Source of the DNA: DATAXP01 sp963708675
GTDB lineage: Bacteria; Planctomycetota; Planctomycetia; Pirellulales; PNKZ01
Assembly (NCBI GenBank): GCA_963708675.1
Contig: CAVPTO010000003.1
Location: 4,712,001 to 4,776,000, forward strand
Length of the DNA: 64,000 bases
Direction of reading: 5' to 3'
In this document: piece after piece, positions 18,359 through 26,520 of the stretch
How positions within the stretch are numbered: the stretch's first letter is position 1
Layout: the number at the start of each line of letters is the position of its first letter
The notes under the pieces: generated by a model
The model's database searches: none
What the model saw: the letters and a program-made list of their open reading frames with translations, nothing else
Told to the model about the DNA's origin: nothing
Program-made: the position numbers and the translations under genes

Positions 18359-18478
18359 ATGCAACGCGCATGGAAACAAGTTGAACGTGCCGGCAAAGCG
18401 GGCTGGATTGTGCTGTGGCTTTTGGGAATACCACTTCCCATTCTCCTCCTGCTGTGGTTGATCCGCGGCGGCACGTGA
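18359..18478 (+). CDS. 39-residue single-pass membrane protein
   Basis: A short gene with a clear ribosome site (TGGGAGTG about six bases before the ATG) and an independent terminator 22 bases after the stop. The protein has an amphipathic basic N-terminus (MQRAWKQVERAGKAG) and one hydrophobic helix (WIVLWLLGIPLPILLLLWLI), ending RGGT. Tiny membrane proteins of this shape are common and often stress-related; the function is unknown. The flanking ribosome site and terminator are the main reasons to accept it despite its size. Confidence 0.75.
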   Translation: MQRAWKQVERAGKAGWIVLWLLGIPLPILLLLWLIRGGT

Positions 18479-18500
18479 GGTTCGGCTGACAACACGATTG

Positions 18501-18531
18501 AAAAGGGCGTGTCTTCTGGCACGCCTTTTTT
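18501..18531 (+). terminator. rho-independent terminator
   Basis: AAAAGGGCGTG, loop TCTTCTGG, CACGCCTTTTTT: a strong stem with a T-run, immediately downstream of the 39-residue membrane protein gene. Confidence 0.9.
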
Positions 18532-18556
18532 GTTGCGCTTACTTTTCGATAGGGAT

Positions 18557-18645
18557 GGTTATTTGATCCTCAGAAAACGACGTGAACCAGGGCATACGCG
18601 TCGTATCGCATCGCGACGAACTTTGTTTTCTGAGGATCAATAACC
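18557..18645. mobile_element. MITE-like element, family B copy 2 (no inner palindrome)
   Basis: 89 bases with near-perfect ends GGTTATTTGATCCTCAGAAA and TTTTCTGAGGATCAATAACC. It contains the family B motif GTGAACCAGGGC and AACTTTG near the right end but lacks the nested inner hairpin present in copies 1 and 3. Comparison of the three suggests that the inner palindrome is a separate insertion into this outer element. Confidence 0.85.
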
Positions 18646-18657
18646 ATGACAACGGAT

Positions 18658-19434
18658 TTACGCGTGGACAGCGCTCTTCGAGCGCTGCTGCTCCATCGCC
18701 TCTTTCCAGGCACGCAGGTCGTTGCGGATCGCGGTCTCAGCATCTGCGCCGAAGAGTCGGGCAATCGCTGCCCCGGCCTTGCCACCGATGGGGTCGTATT
18801 TGAGCTCGACGTGAACCGCCGTCGGCGCGTTGTCTGACGCTTGCGAGAAATGCACCGAGCCAGCCGTGTCGATCGTGCTGCCATCGACTGATCGCCATGC
18901 GATCATTTCGTTCTCGCGATCACCAATGATCTCGGCGTCCCAAGTGGCATTGAGTCCGAACGGGGCGCGGGCGACCCAACGCGAATGACGGTCGTCTTTA
19001 ACTTCGACGCTTTCGAGGTGACGCATGAACTTCGGCAGATTTTCCAACCGACGCCACTCGTGGTAACAATCCTCCGGCGATCGATTCACCAGGATTGTTT
19101 CATCGACGCGCACACCCTGCTTCGACGCGACGCTGCGACCGGCGCTTGCCGCGTGCGCCGTGTCGATGCCCAACAGACTGTAGCTGTGACAATGACCCGT
19201 GAGGCCGCGATAGATGAGTGCCCCGCCGGCCGCCATCGCCAAGGCGGCTCGCCAGGGGATTCGTCCCGTGCCCATTACGGCCAGCGCAAGGCCGGCGCCG
19301 ACGCTGGCCATACGCTCGAACTCCCCGATGTTCATGGACTGATTTCCGACGCGCCAAGAGGACGCTGCCGCGTCGTATCCGTGCCGATTTGAGCCACGAC
19401 GATCTGAGTTACGACGATTTGAGCTACAAGGCAT
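18658..19434 (-). CDS. membrane protein with DUF2892-like and SRPBCC (cyclase/dehydrase) domains
   Basis: About 258 residues. The N-terminal tail contains a small repeat (SNRRNSDRRGSNRHG, encoded by near-identical 15-base units). It is followed by a DUF2892-like two-helix segment (MNIGEFERMASVGAGLALAV, AALAMAAGGALIYRGLTGHC) and a SRPBCC/START-like lipid-binding domain (VRVDETILVNRSPEDCYHEW, LENLPKFMRHLESV, FGLNATWDAEIIGDRENEMI). The fused pair is frequent in proteobacteria and planctomycetes and is associated with envelope or stress functions; the ligand is unknown. The start at 19434 has GGAAGGTG about six bases upstream; Met at 19335 is the alternative that matches the usual domain start. 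Confidence 0.78.
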   Translation of the reverse strand: MPCSSNRRNSDRRGSNRHGYDAAASSWRVGNQSMNIGEFERMASVGAGLALAVMGTGRIPWRAALAMAAGGALIYRGLTGHCHSYSLLGIDTAHAASAGRSVASKQGVRVDETILVNRSPEDCYHEWRRLENLPKFMRHLESVEVKDDRHSRWVARAPFGLNATWDAEIIGDRENEMIAWRSVDGSTIDTAGSVHFSQASDNAPTAVHVELKYDPIGGKAGAAIARLFGADAETAIRNDLRAWKEAMEQQRSKSAVHA

Positions 19435-19471
19435 AAAAAGCACCTTCCGAATGAGAGATAGATAAACGAAC

Positions 19472-19496
19472 AACCCCCGGCGAGTCGCCAGGGGTT
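19472..19496 (-). terminator. probable terminator after the Lys/Ala-rich gene
   Basis: On the minus strand AACCCCTGGCGA pairs with TCGCCGGGGGTT; only scattered T residues follow. It lies 20 bases beyond the stop of the minus-strand gene at 19517-19828. Confidence 0.6.
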
Positions 19497-19516
19497 AATG
19501 GTGTGAATGAATCGTA

Positions 19517-19828
19517 TTAGCTTTTGGCGGCCTGGCGGCGCTTGCGCGTGGCTGCGGCCTTTTTCGCCGATGCCGAGCGTGCGGCCTTCGGTCGACTGGC
19601 CGCCGCCTTACCGCCGAGCTTGCCGCCTTTGTGCATGGGGGCTTTATTGGTCTTCTTGCCACGACCGGAACCCGACTTCTTTCCGCCGCCGGTCACTTTG
19701 TTCACGGTCGCCCAGGCGCGTTGTTCCGCTTCTTTCTCGCTCACTCCGCGCTCTTCGTAACCTTCTTCGATGTGCTCTGCCTGCCGTTTTTGCTTATCGC
19801 TGTAACTCGATTTATCCCCGCGTGCCAT
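19517..19828 (-). CDS. small basic protein with histone H1-like Lys/Ala tail ('plasmid stabilization' annotation family)
   Basis: 103 residues. The N-terminal half (MARGDKSSYSDKQKRQAEHI, GVSEKEAEQRAWATVNKVTG) belongs to a widespread small-protein family often labelled plasmid stabilization protein without firm evidence. After GGGKKSGSGRGKK the C-terminal half is a Lys/Ala/Arg tail (KAAASRPKAARSASAKKAAA) like bacterial H1-type DNA-binding tails, so a nucleoid or stress role is possible. It is in a cluster of other small stress-type genes. The start is supported by AAGGAG nine bases upstream. Confidence 0.78.
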   Translation of the reverse strand: MARGDKSSYSDKQKRQAEHIEEGYEERGVSEKEAEQRAWATVNKVTGGGKKSGSGRGKKTNKAPMHKGGKLGGKAAASRPKAARSASAKKAAATRKRRQAAKS

Positions 19829-19973
19829 GGCTGAAACTCCTTGTTTTGCAGCACAAACCCGGATTCGATAGGCGGCATATCGTGTGCCATATCAAACCGC
19901 AGGAACGTTTGGAGCGGTTTTTGCTTAGCTGGCTATTCAACAGGCTTGTTCAACGCAACATGGGGAGTTTCCG

Positions 19974-20408
19974 ATGACCAGGCATCCGCGGTTTCCCTCG
20001 CTACCGCCCGATCAGCCCGACCAACTGTTATCTGCCGTTCCAGCCGTCGTGAGCAAGGTGCTGCGTCGCTCGCCCGATGACTTCGTGGGCATCGCGGCGG
20101 CGGTTGTCTCAGCGTCGATGCTGGCGGCAGGTTTGGGGCTGACGTTCTTCGGCACCAAGAAAGGTCGCCGCATTGGACTCGGCTTGGCGGCATTCGGCGC
20201 CGGCACGCTCATCGGCAACGGGCTGACGGTTTGTGGATTCAACCTGTCGCACCGCAGTCAAGACTGGTCCAGCGAGCGACCGAGCAGCGACCTCGAATCG
20301 AACTCGGTGGATGAGTCCGGCTGGGAATCGTTCCCGGCCAGCGATCCGCCGGCTCATGGCTCAACAAAGGCGACGCGACCGAACGGAAACGGCAACGGCC
20401 GACACTAA
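19974..20408 (+). CDS. small membrane protein with C-terminal ESFPASDPPA motif
   Basis: 144 residues. Two hydrophobic segments (VGIAAAVVSASMLAAGLGLT and IGLGLAAFGAGTLIGNGL) are flanked by a soluble N-terminus and a polar C-terminus. The latter contains VDESGWESFPASDPPAH, a short motif found at the ends of many small bacterial proteins of unknown function. The start at 19974 has GGGGAG six bases upstream. It is the first of three genes reading rightwards (19974, 20486, 20822) in the stress-type block; gaps of about 60-80 bases, each with its own ribosome site, allow co-transcription. No enzymatic signature is present. Confidence 0.7.
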   Translation: MTRHPRFPSLPPDQPDQLLSAVPAVVSKVLRRSPDDFVGIAAAVVSASMLAAGLGLTFFGTKKGRRIGLGLAAFGAGTLIGNGLTVCGFNLSHRSQDWSSERPSSDLESNSVDESGWESFPASDPPAHGSTKATRPNGNGNGRH

Positions 20409-20485
20409 GGGCCCTTGGCGACTATTGTCGGCACGGTTTATGCATCTATCTCAAACATTCGCGGTCACTTGGCAGGAGACGTGTC

Positions 20486-20764
20486 ATGAGTACGGCTCAA
20501 CGCGTGGTGGAATTCATCGGCGGCCCCTACGACGGCTACCATCATCCCGTCGGTCTGATGGATGACGGCATTGCCGAACGCGCTGCGTTGCCGGTGAGCG
20601 AGAACCTGATTCGCGCCGTCTCGGGCGACGAGCACGGACCGCTTTACCCCTATCACAGTGTCGCTCTGTATCAACTCTCCGACGCCGCCGAAGAGTTGCA
20701 ATATGTTTTCCTCGGCGAGATGCGGCAAAGCGGAAACGATCCGTTGAACGAATCAATCGACTGA
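20486..20764 (+). CDS. conserved-looking hypothetical protein, 92 aa
   Basis: A soluble acidic protein with no signal peptide or membrane helix, of unknown function. It begins MSTAQRVVEFIGGPYDGYHH. The FxGGPxDG pattern near the N-terminus is typical of small conserved hypothetical proteins that open with a beta strand and glycine turn; YPYHSVALYQLSDAAEELQY follows. The start at 20486 is supported by AGGAG eight bases upstream. It lies between the ESFPASDPPA-motif gene and the Gfo/Idh/MocA oxidoreductase. Confidence 0.65.
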   Translation: MSTAQRVVEFIGGPYDGYHHPVGLMDDGIAERAALPVSENLIRAVSGDEHGPLYPYHSVALYQLSDAAEELQYVFLGEMRQSGNDPLNESID

Positions 20765-20821
20765 CATTCACCCTCAATCTGACACAGGTTGATCGTCAGT
20801 TGTCGACATAAGGAGATTTAC

Positions 20822-21991
20822 GTGATCGAGCTTGCCACGAACGGATTTCGGCAAACGCTTAACGCAGGGCGAGCAAACGGCAGCACCCCGACGAAGAAGC
20901 TTCGTTTTGCGGTCGTCGGCTTGGGTCATATCGCACAAGTGGCGGTGCTCCCTGCGTTCAAACATGCCCGCGACAACAGCGAACTTGCCGCCCTCGTCTC
21001 GCGCGACCCGATCAAGCGTCTCGAGCTGTCGAAGAAATATAAGATCACGAACACTTACACCTACGAGCAATACGACGATTGCCTGCACAGCGGCGAAATT
21101 GACGCCGTATACATCGCGCTGCCGAATGACATGCACTGCGAATACACCATCCGCGCTGCCGAGGCCGGTGTGCACGTGCTGTGCGAAAAGCCGATGGCCG
21201 TCAACGAAGACGAGTGCCGCCGGATGATCGACGCCTGTGCGGTGAACAACGTGAAGTTGATGATCGCCTATCGTCTGCACTTCGAAGAGGGGAACTTGCA
21301 GGCGGTGCATCTCGCCAAGACCGGCGACCTCGGCGACCTTCGATTTTTCAGTTCCGATTTCTCGGAGCAAGTCGTCGAAGACAACATTCGTCTCGATCGC
21401 GACAAAGGCGGCGGCACGCTGTACGACATCGGCGTGTATTGCATCAATGCCGCTCGCTACCTCTTCCGCGACGAGCCGACCGAGGTGATGGCCTTCACCG
21501 CCAACAACGGTCAGGCGAGGTTCCGCGAAGTCGACGAAATGACAAGCTGCATCATGCGCTTTCCGCGCGAACGGCTCGCCACGTTCACGTGCAGCTTCGG
21601 GGCGTCAAGCGTCGGGGCGTATCGTCTCGTCGGCACGGCCGGCGACTTGCGCGTCGAGCCGTCGTACCCCTACTCGAAACGTCTGGAACATTACCTCACC
21701 GTCGATGGCAAAACGAAGAAGCGTCTGTTCTCAAAGCGCGATCAATTTGCTCCGCAGTTGCTTTACTTTTCAAAGTGCGTGCTCGAAAACAAGAACCCAG
21801 AGCCCGACGGTTGGGAAGGCCTCGCCGACGTGAGAATTATCGAAGCTCTGTACCGGTCGGCTGATATCGGTCATCCTGTTCCGGTGGAGCGCGTCGATCG
21901 CACGGCCCGCCCCGACATCGATCAGCAGATTCATCGACCAGCCATCGCACAGCCCGAGGTCGTTCACGCCCACAGCCCGTCGGGCGACTAG
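20822..21991 (+). CDS. Gfo/Idh/MocA-family NAD(P)-dependent oxidoreductase
   Basis: About 389 residues. The N-terminal Rossmann domain begins LRFAVVGLGHIAQVAVLPAF; the family motif VLCEKPMAVNEDE supplies the conserved Lys of EKP. The C-terminal alpha/beta domain contains GGGTLYDIGVYCINAARYLF, the usual His/Asp-containing catalytic-site region. Members oxidise or reduce sugars, inositols or related hydroxyl compounds using NAD(P); the closest functional type (for example glucose-fructose oxidoreductase-like) is not resolvable. GTG 20822 has AGGAG six bases upstream and is preferred to an in-frame ATG at 20789. A C-terminal tail after position 355 is variable. Its place in the glycogen/trehalose block suggests a sugar substrate, as inference. 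Confidence 0.88.
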   Translation: MIELATNGFRQTLNAGRANGSTPTKKLRFAVVGLGHIAQVAVLPAFKHARDNSELAALVSRDPIKRLELSKKYKITNTYTYEQYDDCLHSGEIDAVYIALPNDMHCEYTIRAAEAGVHVLCEKPMAVNEDECRRMIDACAVNNVKLMIAYRLHFEEGNLQAVHLAKTGDLGDLRFFSSDFSEQVVEDNIRLDRDKGGGTLYDIGVYCINAARYLFRDEPTEVMAFTANNGQARFREVDEMTSCIMRFPRERLATFTCSFGASSVGAYRLVGTAGDLRVEPSYPYSKRLEHYLTVDGKTKKRLFSKRDQFAPQLLYFSKCVLENKNPEPDGWEGLADVRIIEALYRSADIGHPVPVERVDRTARPDIDQQIHRPAIAQPEVVHAHSPSGD

Positions 21992-22073
21992 CTTATCCAA
22001 CGCAGCGCACATGTCGAAGGATCGCAGCAGGAGCCACGGTGCGCTAAAAAACGAATCGCGGAGGGCGATACTC

Positions 22074-22703
22074 ATGGGCGCCGAAACGTCGTTACGCATC
22101 GTCGTCGCGGACGACGATGATTCGATGCTGCACATGTATCGCTCGTTACTTTCGACGCTCGGCCATCGCGTCGAAGCCATGACGCGCACCGGCCGCGAGT
22201 TGGTCGAGCGCTGTCATGCGTTGTGTCCGGACCTGGTGATGTCGGACTTCAAGATGCCCGACATGGACGGCCTCGACGCCACGCGTGCCATCTACGAAGA
22301 GGCGCCGACGCCGGTGATCATGATCTCGGGCTATCACGACACCGATTTGATTCGCCGTGCCGAGGATCATCACGTCCTCGTGTTTCTCGTCAAGCCGGTG
22401 GCGATCGACACGTTATCCTCGGCGATCGACGTCGCGATGCGTCGCTTCCGCGAGTTCCGCATGTTGCGGCAAGAGGCGTTCGATCTGCGTCAGACTTGGG
22501 CCGATCGGCGCGTCGTCGAGCAAGCGAAGCGCATGTTGATGACGCGGGCCGAACTCGAAGAGAGCGAAGCCTTTTGTCGTCTCGAAACACTGGCAGTCGA
22601 CGAACAGCAAACGCTCGCGCGTGCCGCGCAGACGGTGCTTAACGTCGATCGCGCATTGCGGCCGTCCGAAGCCCATCAGCCTGCGGCCTCGCGCTCGGGG
22701 TAG
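22074..22703 (+). CDS. ANTAR-domain response regulator 2
   Basis: 209 residues. The receiver has VVADDDD, phospho-accepting Asp in LVMSDFKMPDMDGLDA, Ser in MISGYHD and Lys in FLVKPVA. The C-terminal ANTAR-type three-helix region (ADRRVVEQAKRMLMTRAELE then AFCRLETLAVDEQQTLARAA) follows the same linker length as regulator 1. The two are clearly paralogous. GGAGGG lies nine bases before ATG 22074; an earlier in-frame ATG at 22011 is less likely. There is no partner kinase nearby. It sits between the oxidoreductase and treY, so control of storage-carbohydrate genes at the RNA level is a plausible but untested role. Confidence 0.88.
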   Translation: MGAETSLRIVVADDDDSMLHMYRSLLSTLGHRVEAMTRTGRELVERCHALCPDLVMSDFKMPDMDGLDATRAIYEEAPTPVIMISGYHDTDLIRRAEDHHVLVFLVKPVAIDTLSSAIDVAMRRFREFRMLRQEAFDLRQTWADRRVVEQAKRMLMTRAELEESEAFCRLETLAVDEQQTLARAAQTVLNVDRALRPSEAHQPAASRSG

Positions 22704-22875
22704 AGTGTTCAGCACTGAGCACACAGTACTTTCTGCGCGCCCGTGGCCGAATTCCTCACGCGAAAGCTATTCGGCGGCTTCGTCTTCGTTGACAATGCTC
22801 TACGTAGAGCGTATCCACACATGCACGTGGCACGCTAAATGCTCCATCCTTCCCCGATTCGCCAAGGAGGTCGTC

Positions 22876-23202
22876 ATGGTGAAGGCAATTTCGTCGCTGG
22901 GCATCGAGATCGGAGTCTCGGTGGTCGTCGGCGCCCTGTTGGTCGGTGTCATCAGCCATACCGGCAAGCTGGTGACCGCTCAGAACAAGGCGCTGACCAT
23001 GATCAATGACGAGGACGGTTCGACCCACACGTATGAAGTCGCCGACGGGGCGTCGGTTTTGCGCAATGGCCGGGCGTCAACTCTCGAAGATCTCGTTCCC
23101 GGCGACGTGTTGCGCGTCACAACCGACGCCTCGCAGACCGTCACGAGTGTCGATGCGACGAGTGCCTCGGGAAGCTCGGGTTGGCGAGACGATCCGATTT
23201 AG
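22876..23202 (+). CDS. small membrane-anchored protein, unknown function
   Basis: 108 residues with an exact Shine-Dalgarno site (AAGGAGG) five to six bases before ATG 22876. An N-terminal hydrophobic helix (IGVSVVVGALLVGVISHTG) serves as anchor or signal. The exported beta-rich part (HTYEVADGASVLRNGRASTL, EDLVPGDVLRVTTD) resembles the DUF5666-type or Hint-like 'set a value, then LEDLxPGD' pattern seen in small secreted planctomycete proteins. No catalytic residues are recognised. The longer frame opening at 22621 overlaps the preceding gene and is not used. Confidence 0.7.
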   Translation: MVKAISSLGIEIGVSVVVGALLVGVISHTGKLVTAQNKALTMINDEDGSTHTYEVADGASVLRNGRASTLEDLVPGDVLRVTTDASQTVTSVDATSASGSSGWRDDPI

Positions 23203-23301
23203 CATGCGGCGGTCGAAGCGACATTTATGGTTGGAAGGCCCTGCGTAGCAGCGGTATCGCGAGGGGCGGAGGGAACAGACGATACTTAGCCGGAGCGCTC
23301 G

Positions 23302-26268
23302 ATGGCGATTGGATCCGTGAACGCATTGTCGGAACGCATCGGTGGACCGTCGGTGCCGTGGTACACACCGGCCTCGACGTATCGTTTACAGTTCAGCGCT
23401 CATCTGCGCTTCGCCGATGCTGCAGCGCTCGCCGGATACCTCCACCGGCTTGGAATCTCCGCCGTCTACGCCTCGCCGCTGTACCGCGCCCGTCGCGACA
23501 GCGCGCACGGATACGACGTCATCGACCACAACACGGTCGATCCCGACTTCGGCAGCGAAGCCGACTTCGCACAGTTTGCCGAGGAACTCACCCGGCACGA
23601 GCTAGGCCTGATCATGGATGTGGTGCCCAATCACATGGGCATCGACGATCCGAATAACGTCTGGTGGCAAGACGTGTTGGAGAACGGGCCAGGCTCACCG
23701 TTCGCGAAATACTTCGATATCGATTGGCATCCGCCGAAAGAATCGCTGCAAGAGACGGTGCTCGTGCCGGTGCTCGGCAATCAATACGGCAAAGTGCTCG
23801 AAGATCAGCAGTTGCAGTTGGTTTACAGCGACCAGCGGTTTTACGTCGCGTACTTCGACAGACGTTTCCCGCTGTCGCCGAGCACGTGGCCGCTGCTGCT
23901 CAAACATGCGCTCGCCGAAAACCTTGCCGACGTGTCGGTCGACGACCCCGGCCGCATGGAGCTCGAGAGCATCGTCACGGCGCTCGAGCATCTGCCCGAT
24001 CGCACCGAAACAGACCCAGCGTTGCAGCGTGAACGCTCGCGCGAACAGGAAGTGACGCGCCGTCGGCTGGCGACGCTCGTTGCCGACAACTCGCGTATTG
24101 CGAAGGCGATCGAGCTCACGCTCGCCACCTTCAATGGCCGCAAAGGTCAACCGCGAAGTTTCGATGCGCTCGAAGGGTTGCTCGCGGAGCAGTCGTATCG
24201 ACTGTGCTACTGGCGCGTGGCGGCCGACGAGATCAACTATCGCCGCTTCTTCGACATCAACGAACTCGCGGCATTGCACGTCGAAGACGCCGAGGTCTTC
24301 AAGACGGTGCATGCGATGATCTTCCGCTTCATCGCCAAGGGTTGGCTGCACGCGCTGCGCATCGATCATCCCGACGGCCTGCTCGACCCCGAGCAATACC
24401 TCGAAAGTCTGCAAGAAGGCTGCCGCGCTGCCCGGCAAGAGGCGGGCGAGCCGGGCGACATTGACCGTCCGACGTATGTCGTCGTCGAGAAGATCTTGGG
24501 TTACGACGAAGAATTGCCGCACGCCTGGCGCACCGAGGGCACCACGGGCTACGATTTCCTCAATCAGCTCAACGGCATCTTCGTCGACCGACGCTCGGCT
24601 CTGAAGATCAAGGAACTTTACGAACGATTCACCGGTGTCGCTCCGCGCTTCAACGATCTGTACTACGAAAGCAAGAAAGCGATCCTCGCCAACAGCATGT
24701 CGAGCGAACTGCACATGCTCGCCCGCCGGCTCGATCGCGTGAGCGAGCAGCACCGCTTCTCGCGTGACTTCACGCTTGCTTCGCTCATGGGAGGCGCTGA
24801 GCGAAGTGATCGCCTGCTTCCCGGTCTATCGCACTTACATTCGCGCCGAAACGCGCTATGTCAGCGACGAAGATCGCTTGCGTATCAAGACCGCCCTGCG
24901 AGCCGCCCGACGACGCAACCCTGCGATCAGCGGCACGCTGTTCGATTTCATCGGTTCGATCTTGTTGCTCGATTTCCCCGATGGTCTGACCGACGAACAG
25001 AAGGCTGAGCGCCGCAAATTCGTGATGCGTTTTCAGCAGTTCACAGGCCCCGTGACGGCGAAGGGGCTCGAGGACACCGCGTTTTATCGTGTGTATCCGT
25101 TAGCGTCGCTGAACGAAGTCGGTGGCGAGCCGCAGCACTTCGGCATTTCGGTCGAAGAGTTCCATCGTCGCAACGCTTCGCGCGCCGCAGCCTGGCCGCT
25201 GGCGATGCTCGCCACGTCGACACACGACACTAAGCGCAGCGAAGGCGTCCGGCGCGCATCAACGTGCTTTCCGAAACGCCCGAGTCGTGGGGTCAGGCGA
25301 TCGAGCGCTGGCACGCGTTCAATCGATCGCACAAGACTCAGATCGAAGGTGTCGAAGCTCCCGACGCCAACGAAGAGTACCTGTTCTATCAAACGGTCGT
25401 GGGATGTTGGCCGCTCGAGCCGCAAGACGATGCGCAACATCAGGAGTTCGTCGAGCGGATTGTCGCGTACATGCTCAAGGCTGCCCGAGAGGCGAAGCTC
25501 AACACCAGTTGGATGAACCCCGACGACGAGTACGACGCCGCGATTGAGAAGTTCGTGCGTGAATCGCTCGAACAAGGCGACGACAACCGCTTCCTTCCGG
25601 AACTCGCCGCGTTTGCCGAGACCATCGCCGAAGCCGGCGCCATCAACGCGCTGTCGCAAACGTTGCTCAAGATCGTGTCGCCTGGAGTACCGGACTTTTA
25701 TCAAGGCAGCGAGCTTTGGAGCTTTTCGCTCGTGGACCCTGACAATCGTCGGCCGGTCGACTTCCGCCAGTGCAATCAATGGCTCGAAGAAATGCAGGAG
25801 TGGTACGCACGCGATCCCAAGACGCTGCTCACCGATTTGCAAGCGAACTGGCGTGACGGGCGCATCAAGTTGTTCCTCACCTGGATGGGACTCGAATTTC
25901 GTCGGGCCCATAGCGACTTGCTGCTCTTCGGCTCGTACGTCCCCCTTTCCGGAAACGGTGACGGCGGCGAACAAATCTGCGCGTTTGCGCGAGTGCGCGA
26001 GGACCAATGGGTCGTCGCGGTCGCGCCGCGATTAGTGCTCAATCTGCGGTCCTCAACCGAGGATTCGACATCCGGCATCTCGATACCCACCGATGTCTGG
26101 CACGACTCGCAACTCATCTTGCCCGAACGAGCGCCGACCAAATGGCGAAACGTTCTTACCGGGCAGGAGCTTATCATCGACGTGAAGGACGGGCAGCAGA
26201 CGCTCGATTTATCGAGTGTCTTCGCGCGGTTCCCGGTCGCGCTGTTGTCGGCAAACGTCTTGCCGTAA
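23302..26268 (+). CDS. treY: maltooligosyltrehalose synthase, two frameshifts as sequenced
   Basis: TreY isomerises the reducing end of malto-oligosaccharides to trehalose, which TreZ then releases. Three frames join in order: 23302 to about 24789, to about 25251, to 26268. Removing one G from GGG at 24789-24791 gives LASLMEALSEVIACFPVYRT; adding one G at 25251-25252 gives RSEGVRARINVLSETPESWG. Both are the expected TreY sequence. GH13_26 features: STYRLQFSAHLRFADAAALA, MDVVPNHMG, Asp in LRIDHPDGLLDP, Glu in VVVEKILGYDEELP, and TSTHDTKRSEGVR. The repaired length of about 988 residues is normal or slightly long. ATG 23302 follows CCGGAG. TreZ is absent from the window. Confidence 0.88.
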
Positions 26269-26276
26269 TGTTCCGT

Positions 26277-26354
26277 GGTTAGCCGCGACGCGCCAGCGGA
26301 GCGCGTCGTGCGCACCAACCCTGCACGCGCTCCGCTGGCGCGTCGCGGCTAACC
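26277..26354. repeat. long palindromic repeat, family F copy 1
   Basis: Perfect 30-base arms (26277-26306 and 26325-26354), starting GGTTAGCCGCGACGCGCCAG, flank an 18-base loop. Part of the arm recurs at 44770-44811 (AGCCGCGACGCG...CGCGTCGCGGCT) and as a half at about 56959. It lies nine bases beyond the treY stop and may act as a transcript-end hairpin; no T-run is present. Confidence 0.85.
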
Positions 26355-26520
26355 ATCGTGTTGTGCCCACCATGCGCAAAAGCAGACGCGGCCAATGGGT
26401 CGTGGTCGCTTTCGCAACCCGCTGACGGCGATAGGTGGTGGTCTATCGCCGTCACAGAACCCAATCGGCCGCGTCCTGATCGTCCATGAAACCGCCGCAT
26501 TAAAGCTGCGGCAGTGCGTC

